DNA of 5,854 nucleotides. Source: an uncultured Clostridia bacterium (GTDB lineage Bacteria > Bacillota_I > Bacilli_A > RFN20 > CAG-288). This document shows, piece after piece, positions 1 to 4,917 of the stretch. Position 1 is the stretch's first letter. Each line of letters opens with the position of its first letter. The notes beneath the pieces are model-generated. The model was not told where the DNA came from and ran no database searches. It saw nothing but the letters and a program-made list of their open reading frames with translations. The stretch spans positions 462-6,315 of the forward strand of contig OMRU01000053.1 in NCBI GenBank assembly GCA_900313465.1, read 5' to 3'. The position numbers were made by a program, and so were the translations under genes.

Positions 1-197
1 TTTAAAGTTGTCACGTAATAAATGGTTTGACCATCTTGTTCTTCGTAAGGACATTGTTTTTCTTCTCCGTTATAAAGAAGATGAATATTCGCGGAAATTC
101 CAGTGATTACTGGTTCGTCATCTCCACTATGAATTGGCGAAGAACAACTGCAAAGTGCAATCGCTATTATAAAAGATATTATTGAACATTTATTCAT
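1..197 (-). CDS. N-terminal part of a small putative lipoprotein, unknown function (runs off left edge)
   Basis: I translated this by hand; 65 codons are visible and the stop lies outside the window. The protein begins with a short signal peptide: MNK, then a hydrophobic stretch (about residues 5-17), then a lipobox-like LCSC at 15-18. Cys18 would be the lipidated residue, after which comes a polar, acidic stretch (SGDDEP). This is the pattern of a lipoprotein anchored to the outer face of the membrane. The start ATG (195-197) is preceded by AAAGGAGG (210-217), a strong ribosome binding site at a rather long 12-nt spacing. An ATG inside that spacer is closed by a stop after two codons, so 195-197 is the sensible start. 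The visible mature part contains ITGISANIHLLYNGE and resembles no family I recognise. Cys48 is a further cysteine. No clear promoter was found upstream. Being real and lipidated is fairly secure; the role is unknown. Confidence 0.75.
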   Translation of the reverse strand, partial: MNKCSIISFIIAIALCSCSSPIHSGDDEPVITGISANIHLLYNGEEKQCPYEEQDGQTIYYVTTL

Positions 198-215
198 TCT
201 TATACCATTCCTCCT

Positions 216-232
216 TTAATACTTTGTATTAA
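216..232 (-). promoter_or_regulatory. Hairpin abutting the lipoprotein ribosome binding site
   Basis: On the minus strand TTAATAC-AAA-GTATTAA forms a perfect 7-bp stem, and its last two bases overlap the AAAGGAGG site of the lipoprotein gene. The stem is AT-only apart from one G-C pair, so it would be weak. It could modulate access to the ribosome binding site, but that is inference from position only. Confidence 0.35.
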
Positions 233-256
233 TTCCTTTTCCAAGACACATAGCAA

Positions 257-291
257 GGATTATTTCTCCTTAAAATATTTAAGAAATCTCC
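257..291 (-). repeat. Imperfect inverted repeat flanked by AAGGAG copies
   Basis: Read on the minus strand, the core is CTTAAA-TAT-TTTAAG (269-283). Outer pairs ATTT/AAAT and GGA/TCC extend it, with small bulges. AAGGAG occurs in or at each side (266-271 and 288-293 as CTCCTT on the plus strand). No open frame of useful length follows either copy, except an 11-codon one starting at the ATG near 250. It may be a remnant of a translated leader or simple chance in AT-rich DNA. Confidence 0.35.
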
Positions 292-424
292 TTGTAGGAT
301 TGCTTGCTGGACAACGCGACAGTAGCAAACTATCAAGCAACAAACTTATCATTATTTTAATACTTTTTATTCGAGTCTACTAGGCATTAGGAAAGAATCA
401 TTCTTGACCTAAGTACTGGCTATA

Positions 425-436
425 CCATGATCATGG
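425..436. repeat. Perfect 12-bp palindrome
   Basis: CCATGATCATGG reads identically on both strands. No promoter-like hexamers with correct spacing were found around it, so a role as operator cannot be supported. It is recorded as a sequence feature only. Confidence 0.4.
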
Positions 437-527
437 GTTTTCTTTTGTCTATTTTAGTTTGCACCCGTTCTACCAAGGTGGTGATGCATTGTTGGGTGAT
501 GCTAGAAAAGTTGCAAATCGAACTATC

Positions 528-554
528 AAAAAAAATGCCCATTTCTGGGCATTT
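528..554 (-). terminator. Intrinsic terminator after tRNA-His
   Basis: On the minus strand a perfect 9-bp stem AAATGCCCA/TGGGCATTT with a 4-nt loop is followed by eight T residues (528-535, the first of which overlap the stem end). It lies 12 nt beyond the CCA end of tRNA-His. It is the natural end of the rpsD-tRNA-His transcript. On the plus strand the tail is a poor T tract, so it is mainly one-directional. Confidence 0.9.
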
Positions 555-566
555 CTTTTAACTAAA

Positions 567-643
567 TGGGGCGGTTAACGAGGTTCGAACTCGCGCGTCT
601 TCGGTTCACAGCCGAATGTGTTAACCACTTCACCATAACCGCC
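567..643 (-). tRNA. tRNA-His (anticodon GTG)
   Basis: The minus strand folds as a full cloverleaf. The acceptor stem is GCGGTTA/TAACCGC, with an extra 5' G (position -1) facing the discriminator C73, the hallmark of tRNA-His that histidyl-tRNA synthetase recognises. The anticodon arm is TTCGG-CTGTGAA-CCGAA with anticodon GTG at 607-609. The T arm is GCGAG-TTCGAAC-CTCGT. The 3' CCA is encoded (567-569). The gene starts 51 nt after the rpsD stop and shows no promoter of its own, so it is probably co-transcribed with rpsD and cut out by RNase P and a 3' nuclease. A terminator follows directly. Confidence 0.97.
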
Positions 644-649
644 ATTTAA

Positions 650-671
650 CTAGCGGGGAAGACCCCGCTAG
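650..671 (-). terminator. GC-rich hairpin between rpsD and tRNA-His; partial terminator or processing hairpin
   Basis: CTAGCGGGG and CCCCGCTAG form a perfect 9-bp stem around a 4-nt loop. It follows the rpsD stop by 23 nt and ends 6 nt before the tRNA-His 5' end. After the stem the minus strand reads only TTAAAT, so the T tract is poor and termination should be incomplete. Its position suggests an rpsD 3' end that lets some transcription into the tRNA, or a boundary for RNA processing. Confidence 0.6.
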
Positions 672-694
672 AAGTAAACATAAGTAGGAATAGA

Positions 695-1303
695 TTAGAG
701 CTTTCTGTTGTAGAATTCAATAACCTGAGCTTCATCGATTTCAGAGGTGAGTTCAGATCTTTCTGGTAATCTGACAAAGGTACCTTCGACCTTGTTAGCA
801 TCAACAGAAACATAAGCTGGGATAGCTGGCTTGGAATCGATAGCTTCACGAACGATCTTTAAGGACTTGGAAGCATCCTTGAAAGAGATGACATCATTGA
901 CGGAAACTAAGAAGGATGGGATATCGACCTTCTTGCCATTGACAGTGACATGACCATGAGTGACTAACTGTCTGGCCTGTCTTCTGGTGGTAGCAAAACC
1001 AAGTCTGTAGACAAGGTTATCAAGTCTGGATTCGAGGATCTGGAATAAAGCTAAACCAGTGCTCTTTTCCTTATCAGCCTTAGCTAACATGAAGAAACGT
1101 CTGAACTGTCTTTCGGACATACCATAGGTGAAACGTAACTTCTGTTTTTCAGTTAACTGTTTACCATATTCAGTCTTCTTCTTTGGACGGTCATTGCCGT
1201 GGACGCCAGGGACAGTCTGTCTCTTGGCTAATTCTTTGCCATTTCCTAAAACGGAATAGCCTAATCTTCTAGCTTGTCTCCAAGCTGGACCAGTGTAACG
1301 CAT
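695..1303 (-). CDS. rpsD: 30S ribosomal protein S4
   Basis: Ribosomal protein S4 (uS4) is a primary 16S rRNA-binding protein that nucleates assembly of the 30S body and helps keep decoding accurate. The 202-residue length is normal for bacterial S4. The N-terminal domain starts MRYTGPAWRQARRLG and continues with the PGVHG segment (32-36). It has no cysteines, so this is the zinc-free form of the protein. The S4 RNA-binding domain covers about residues 91-150 (ESRLDNLVYRLGF, then RRQARQLVTHGHVTVNGKKV). The C-terminus ends in the typical VIEFYNRKL. The start ATG is preceded by GGAAAGGAG at a good distance, and the stop is TAA. The gene is monocistronic for protein but probably co-transcribed with tRNA-His downstream. 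In Bacillus subtilis S4 represses its own gene through the mRNA leader; the structured leader here fits the same mode. Confidence 0.98.
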   Translation of the reverse strand: MRYTGPAWRQARRLGYSVLGNGKELAKRQTVPGVHGNDRPKKKTEYGKQLTEKQKLRFTYGMSERQFRRFFMLAKADKEKSTGLALFQILESRLDNLVYRLGFATTRRQARQLVTHGHVTVNGKKVDIPSFLVSVNDVISFKDASKSLKIVREAIDSKPAIPAYVSVDANKVEGTFVRLPERSELTSEIDEAQVIEFYNRKL

Positions 1304-1320
1304 TTTAAATTCTCCTTTCC

Positions 1321-1446
1321 GTTACTTCGCATAACGAGATGAGCGTAAGTCCATTTATCCCGGATGAGCGTCGTTCACCTTTATAGCTAGGCTACTATTG
1401 TCAGCGTCATCGGACGGATAACTACTTGCGTGCTACGCAATGCGAA
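1321..1446 (-). promoter_or_regulatory. Structured rpsD leader RNA, probable S4 autoregulatory element
   Basis: Between the rpsD promoter and its ribosome binding site the RNA can form nested helices. An outer helix pairs TTCGCAT (1446-1440) with ATGCGAA (1332-1326). A 6-bp hairpin TTGCGT-AGC-ACGCAA lies at 1440-1426. A central helix pairs TTATCC (1421-1416) with GGATAA (1360-1355), extended by GATGA/TCATC (1411-1407 with 1367-1363). A small apical hairpin TAGC-CTA-GCTA lies around 1383-1393. The outer helix begins within a few bases of the expected transcription start, which argues for a designed leader. Known biology: S4 binds such leaders in Bacilli and blocks expression. That this RNA belongs to the same class is inferred from position and fold; I could not match it to a covariance model. 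Confidence 0.7.
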
Positions 1447-1450
1447 AAAT

Positions 1451-1479
1451 AATATATCAAAGTCCCACGCTTTATTCAA
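1451..1479 (-). promoter_or_regulatory. Sigma-A-type promoter of rpsD
   Basis: On the minus strand the -35 box TTGAAT (1479-1474) and -10 box TATATT (1456-1451) are separated by exactly 17 bp. The -10 matches 5 of 6 consensus bases and the -35 matches 4 of 6. Transcription would start near 1442-1446, giving a leader of about 140 nt before the rpsD start codon. Confidence 0.8.
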
Positions 1480-1603
1480 GTAAAAAATGTGTTATTTTCA
1501 AACAAATATGAAAATCTTTTCTTCAAACCTATTTATCTTTACGCTTGACTAGTTACCTTAGATCCATGAAAGAAAGTAACACATATGAACCATGATTTAT
1601 AAA

Positions 1604-1615
1604 CTTGCATGCAAG
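1604..1615. promoter_or_regulatory. Perfect 12-bp palindrome upstream of the leuS promoter, possible operator
   Basis: CTTGCATGCAAG is a perfect palindrome ending 5 bp before the leuS -35 box. Its placement suits a dimeric DNA-binding protein, but I recognise no specific regulator site in it. It lies about 125 bp from the divergent rpsD -35 box, so any effect would more likely be on leuS. Confidence 0.35.
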
Positions 1616-1620
1616 ACTTC

Positions 1621-1649
1621 TTTATAAATAGGAAAAGAAAGTCTATAAT
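1621..1649 (+). promoter_or_regulatory. Sigma-A-type promoter of leuS
   Basis: A consensus -10 box TATAAT (1644-1649) is preceded at 17 bp by TTTATA (1621-1626), a 4-of-6 match to the -35 consensus. Transcription should begin near 1656, leaving an untranslated leader of only about 34 nt. That is too short for a T-box, and no T-box consensus is seen upstream either. Confidence 0.75.
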
Positions 1650-1689
1650 ATATCAGTTTATTTATAAACATTAAGGAGAATTCAGCTTC

Positions 1690-4101
1690 ATGGGTTACGA
1701 ATTTAAAAATATTGAAGAAAAATGGGAAAAGGTCTGGGAAGAAAACAAGACCTACAAGACTGACGCTTATGATTTTTCTAAGCCAAAGTTCTACATTCTT
1801 GATATGTTCCCCTATCCTTCTGCAGTCGGCCTTCATGTCGGCCATGTCGAAGGTTATACCGCTACCGATGCCCTTTCCAGAATGAAGAGAGCACAAGGCT
1901 TTAACGTCCTTCATCCAATCGGTTATGATGCCTTTGGTCTTCCGGCTGAACAGTTTGCCATCAAGAACAACAAGAATCCATCCATCTATACCGATCAGAA
2001 CATCGACAATTTCCGTACCCAGTTAAAGAGACTTGGTTTCTCTTACGATTGGGATAGAGAAATCAAGACCACCGATCCTGATTATTATAAGTGGACCCAG
2101 TATATCTTCTTAAAGATGTACGACAAGGGTCTTGCCTATGAGGACTATCGTTTGGTCAACTGGTGTCCAGCCTTAGGTACTGTTCTTGCCAATGAGGAAG
2201 TCATCGATGGCAAGTCGGAAAGAGGTGGTTATCCTGTCGAACGTCGTCCAATGAAGCAGTGGGTCTTAAAGATCACCGCTTATGGCGATAAGTTATTGGA
2301 AGGTTTACCAACCATCAACTGGCCAGCTAGCACCCTTACCATGCAGAAGAACTGGATTGGTAGAAGCGAAGGTACCGTCTGTGTCTTTGATGTCAAAGAT
2401 AGCGACAAGAAGATTGAAGTCTTCACCACCCGTGCTGATACCTTATTTGGTTGCACTTATGTCGTTTTAGCTCCAGAACATCCATTAGTCAAAGAACTCA
2501 CCACCAAGGAATGCCTTGCTGATGTGGAAGACTATCTTAAGAAGGTCGCTAGCAAGTCCGACTTAGAAAGAACAGATGGTTCGAAAGAGAAGACTGGTGT
2601 CTTTATCGGTTCATATGCCATCAATCCAATCAACGGCAAGGAAGTCAAGATCTATATCGGCGACTATGTCTTAGCCACTTATGGAAGCGGGGCTGTCATG
2701 GCCGTTCCAACTCACGATCAGAGAGACTATGACTTTGCCATCAAGCATCACATCGATATGATCCAGGTCATCGAGGGCGATTGCTCTAAAGGCGCTTATG
2801 AGGGCGATGGTAAACATATCAATTCTTCCTTTGCCAATGGCATGAACAATGCTGAGGCTAAGAAAGCCATCACTGAAAAATTGATTGAGCTCAACAAAGG
2901 TAGATACCAGGTCAACTTCAAGTTGAGAGACTGGTTATTCTCCCGTCAGAGATATTGGGGTGAACCGATTCCTGTCGTCCATATGGATGATGGTACAACA
3001 AAACCTGTTCCTTATTCTGAACTTCCATTAGTCTTACCAGAAATGGCTGATTATAAGCCAACTGGTGATGGTCAGCCACCGCTTTCCAAGGCAACGGAAT
3101 GGTTAAATACCACCATTGATGGAAAACATGGTTTAAGAGAAACCAACACCATGCCACAGTGGGCTGGTTCTAGCTGGTATTATGCTCGTTATATCGATCC
3201 ACACAACAAGGATGCCATCGGTGATAAGAAGCTTCTTGATCACTGGCTTCCTGTCGATGTCTATGTCGGTGGTGCCGAACACGCCGTCTTACATCTCTTA
3301 TACGCTCGTTTCTGGCACAAGTTCTTACATGATGAAGGTATCTTCTCTTCTAGTGAACCATTCCAGAAGCTCTTCCATCAGGGTCTCATCTTAGGTAGCG
3401 ATGGTCAGAAGATGTCCAAGTCCTTAGGTAACACCGTTTCTCCTGATGATGTCATCAAGGAATTTGGTGCTGATGCCCTTCGTTTCTATGAAATGTTCAA
3501 GGGTCCAGTCGACCAGTCTATGCCTTGGTCTAATGATGGTCCAAGAGCAGCTAAGTCCTTCTTAGATCGCGTATACCGTCTCTACGCGGATGAAAACTAC
3601 CGCCAGTTGTGGTCTGATGAAGATAACAAGGATCGCGCTTTTGTCTATAACTCCACCATCAAGAAGTGCACCGAAGACTTTGAAATCCTTCATTTCAACA
3701 CCGGTCTTGCTCAGATCATGGTCTTGGTCAATGAACTTTATAAGGCTAAATCCTTACCAAAGAAGGTATTATTAGGTTTAGCTCAGCTTCTTGCTCCAGT
3801 CGTTCCACATCTTGCTGAGGAATTATATTCACTCCTTGGCTTTGAAGGCTTGATCGACTTTGTCAAATGGCCAAGTGTGGATGATTCTGCTTTGCAGGCT
3901 CAGCCTGTGGTCTATGCCATTCAGGTCAACGGCAAGTTAAAGGGTACCATTGAATTCAAGAAGGATGCTTCTGATGAAGAATTAGAAGACCTCAAGAAAC
4001 AGGCTCTTAACTTAGATAGAGTGGTCATGGCTACTGAGGGTCATGAGATCAAGAAGATCATCGTCGTCAAGAACAAGATTGTTTCTATCGTCATCAAATA
4101 A
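1690..4101 (+). CDS. leuS: Leucyl-tRNA synthetase
   Basis: This class I synthetase charges tRNA-Leu with leucine using ATP in the cytoplasm and hydrolyses mischarged products in its editing domain. At 803 residues it matches Bacillus-type LeuRS rather than the longer E. coli form. The HIGH signature is HVGH (49-52) after FPYPSAVGL. The editing (CP1) domain spans about 225-420, with TTRADTLFG (246-254) and GSGAVMAVPTHDQRD (332-346), including the amino-acid-binding Asp of THDQRD. The catalytic core continues with PQWAGSSWYYARYIDP (489-504) and VYVGGAEHAVLHLLYARFW (524-542). KMSKS is intact at 574-578. The anticodon-binding helical domain and the small C-terminal tRNA-binding domain (from about 742, IQVNGKLKG) complete the protein. 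In the zinc-domain position only Cys159 of NWCP remains and the downstream segment (KSERGGYPVERRPM) has none, so no metal is expected there. AAGGAG (1673-1678) lies 11 nt before the ATG. The gene is monocistronic, with its own promoter and terminator. Confidence 0.98.
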   Translation: MGYEFKNIEEKWEKVWEENKTYKTDAYDFSKPKFYILDMFPYPSAVGLHVGHVEGYTATDALSRMKRAQGFNVLHPIGYDAFGLPAEQFAIKNNKNPSIYTDQNIDNFRTQLKRLGFSYDWDREIKTTDPDYYKWTQYIFLKMYDKGLAYEDYRLVNWCPALGTVLANEEVIDGKSERGGYPVERRPMKQWVLKITAYGDKLLEGLPTINWPASTLTMQKNWIGRSEGTVCVFDVKDSDKKIEVFTTRADTLFGCTYVVLAPEHPLVKELTTKECLADVEDYLKKVASKSDLERTDGSKEKTGVFIGSYAINPINGKEVKIYIGDYVLATYGSGAVMAVPTHDQRDYDFAIKHHIDMIQVIEGDCSKGAYEGDGKHINSSFANGMNNAEAKKAITEKLIELNKGRYQVNFKLRDWLFSRQRYWGEPIPVVHMDDGTTKPVPYSELPLVLPEMADYKPTGDGQPPLSKATEWLNTTIDGKHGLRETNTMPQWAGSSWYYARYIDPHNKDAIGDKKLLDHWLPVDVYVGGAEHAVLHLLYARFWHKFLHDEGIFSSSEPFQKLFHQGLILGSDGQKMSKSLGNTVSPDDVIKEFGADALRFYEMFKGPVDQSMPWSNDGPRAAKSFLDRVYRLYADENYRQLWSDEDNKDRAFVYNSTIKKCTEDFEILHFNTGLAQIMVLVNELYKAKSLPKKVLLGLAQLLAPVVPHLAEELYSLLGFEGLIDFVKWPSVDDSALQAQPVVYAIQVNGKLKGTIEFKKDASDEELEDLKKQALNLDRVVMATEGHEIKKIIVVKNKIVSIVIK

Positions 4102-4111
4102 CTTAATTTAT

Positions 4112-4150
4112 AGGCTATCTCTTCATTGCTATGAAATAGATAGCCTTTTT
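4112..4150 (+). terminator. Intrinsic terminator of leuS
   Basis: A 9-bp stem AGGCTATCT/AGATAGCCT (4112-4120 with 4138-4146) is continued by an inner TTCAT/ATGAA stem (4122-4126 with 4131-4135) around a TGCT loop. A run of five T residues (4146-4150) follows. It starts 10 nt after the leuS stop codon. Confidence 0.9.
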
Positions 4151-4163
4151 CTATGCGAAAATT

Positions 4164-4192
4164 AAAAAATCCCTGAATTAGCGGTCCAGGGA
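4164..4192 (-). terminator. Intrinsic terminator of the lipoprotein / aroE-aroK unit
   Basis: On the minus strand TCCCTG (4192-4187) pairs with CAGGGA (4175-4170) across an 11-nt loop, and six T residues follow (4169-4164). It lies about 87 nt past the lipoprotein stop and faces the leuS terminator, as expected for convergent transcription units. Confidence 0.75.
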
Positions 4193-4201
4193 CAAGATAT
4201 C

Positions 4202-4238
4202 TAGTAAAACACAGGGAGTTGGAGCCCGTCTTTTACTA
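4202..4238 (-). other. Additional stem-loop in the 3' untranslated region
   Basis: TAGTAAAA and TTTTACTA form an 8-bp outer stem; inner AC/GT and GGG/CCC pairs extend it to a loop of about 8 nt. It lacks a T tract on the minus strand. It may protect the transcript 3' end, or compete with the following terminator, because its TCCCTG segment duplicates the terminator's 5' arm. No known RNA family is recognised. Confidence 0.5.
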
Positions 4239-4278
4239 TCAATAATTTATCATAACAATAACTTTTTCTCTACTTTTT

Positions 4279-4905
4279 TTAGCATTCAATAGTAAAGCTA
4301 GTAAGATACATGGCATAGCTAGATTCATCAGCTAGGGTGAAATAGCCATCAATATCAGCTGTAAAGGTCTTGGTTAAGCCATCTTCAGAAACAGTTTCTG
4401 TCAACGTGACTTTATCTTCACTAGGATGCTTTTCACTTCCGACATATAAAGAAGGAACACCAGTGACATCAGAACCATTGTATTCCACAATCTTGCGCTT
4501 AATGGTAAAGGTAAGACTACCTTTTAAAGCAGTATTGCTATAGAAATAAGAATCTTCTTTTCTCATCTGGATGGTGTTAGCATTATCGCCACCACCTTGC
4601 ATGCAGTGATGAATATAATAGCTTAAGCCATCTTTAGAAGTGATGGTAGAATCTTCAGGATAACCGCCTTTGTCATTTAAAGGAAAGTCGCTGACTTCTA
4701 AAATGTAAGTCTTATGTTCAATTGTACTTTCAATAGAAGAGACTTCTTCCACAACAGAAGAATCTTCTAAACTAGAAGAAATGTTTGTTTCAGTAATGGA
4801 TGAACTTGCTTCACTTGAAGCTGATTCACTAATTGAAGAGATAGGAGTCTCTTGGCAACCGATCAAAAGAAGACATAAAGGCAATAGACAGATAGACTTT
4901 TTCAT
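4279..4905 (-). CDS. Ser-rich putative lipoprotein with a C-terminal extracellular domain, unknown function
   Basis: The 208-residue protein has a classic lipoprotein signal: MKK, a hydrophobic core (5-15) and lipobox LIGC (14-17), so Cys17 would be lipidated and the protein displayed on the outer membrane face. Residues 23-60 are a Ser/Glu-rich, low-complexity spacer lifting the domain off the membrane. Residues 66-208 form a predicted beta-rich domain with segments YILEVSDFP, SYYIHHCMQGGGDN, IQMRKEDSYFYSNTALKG and YLTSFTIEC. Two cysteines, Cys101 and the last residue Cys208, could pair as a disulfide. The pattern of a Gln-x-Arg/Lys strand followed by Tyr-x-(Y/N)-Asn-Thr-Ala reminds me of domains common in surface proteins of gut Bacilli and Mollicutes relatives, but I cannot name a family. 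The ribosome binding site AAAGGAA (4911-4917) sits directly after the stop of the aroE-aroK gene, a gap of only 12 nt, so the two are probably co-transcribed. No functional link to shikimate synthesis is evident. Confidence 0.85.
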   Translation of the reverse strand: MKKSICLLPLCLLLIGCQETPISSISESASSEASSSITETNISSSLEDSSVVEEVSSIESTIEHKTYILEVSDFPLNDKGGYPEDSTITSKDGLSYYIHHCMQGGGDNANTIQMRKEDSYFYSNTALKGSLTFTIKRKIVEYNGSDVTGVPSLYVGSEKHPSEDKVTLTETVSEDGLTKTFTADIDGYFTLADESSYAMYLTSFTIEC

Positions 4906-4917
4906 ATTTGTTCCTTT

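Larger units (their letters stand above)
198..527. other. Intergenic region with several dyads and no convincing gene
   Basis: This 330-base stretch lies between the partial lipoprotein and the tRNA-His terminator. I see no full-length coding frame and no convincing promoter. It holds several inverted repeats: 216-232 (7-bp arms, 3-nt loop), 257-291 (about 13 bp, imperfect), 300-306 with 334-340 (TTGCTTG/CAAGCAA), 393-405 (AAGAAT-C-ATTCTT), and a perfect palindrome CCATGATCATGG at 425-436. Direct repeats are TTTAATACTTT at 215-225 and 356-366, and GGTGATGC at 480-487 and 495-502. It could be a decayed region, or a long leader for the lipoprotein; the sequence alone does not decide. Confidence 0.6.

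Noticed and set aside
404..432. TTGACC on the plus strand as a possible -35 box.
   Set aside because: No -10 match is found at 16-18 bp spacing, and no plus-strand gene follows.
454..489. An 11-codon minus-strand frame starting Met-His-His-His just downstream of tRNA-His, reminiscent of a his leader peptide.
   Set aside because: There is no ribosome binding site, only three His codons, no his gene downstream, and it lies beyond the tRNA terminator.
474..502. AAGGTGGTGATGC resembles the start of the T-box consensus AGGGTGG.
   Set aside because: The ACCGCG part is missing, and the plus strand here leads only into the antisense of tRNA-His and rpsD, not a synthetase gene.
408..578. A 56-codon open plus-strand frame containing a protein-like stretch (YQGGDALLGDARKVANRT).
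   Set aside because: It has no ATG and no ribosome binding site. It runs through the minus-strand terminator hairpin and into the tRNA-His 3' end before stopping, so the coding look is probably chance. A gene remnant beside the tRNA cannot be fully excluded.
1545..1573. TTGACT upstream of leuS as an alternative -35 box.
   Set aside because: The bases at 16-18 bp spacing (around GAAAGA) do not resemble a -10 box; the TATAAT at 1644-1649 is far better.
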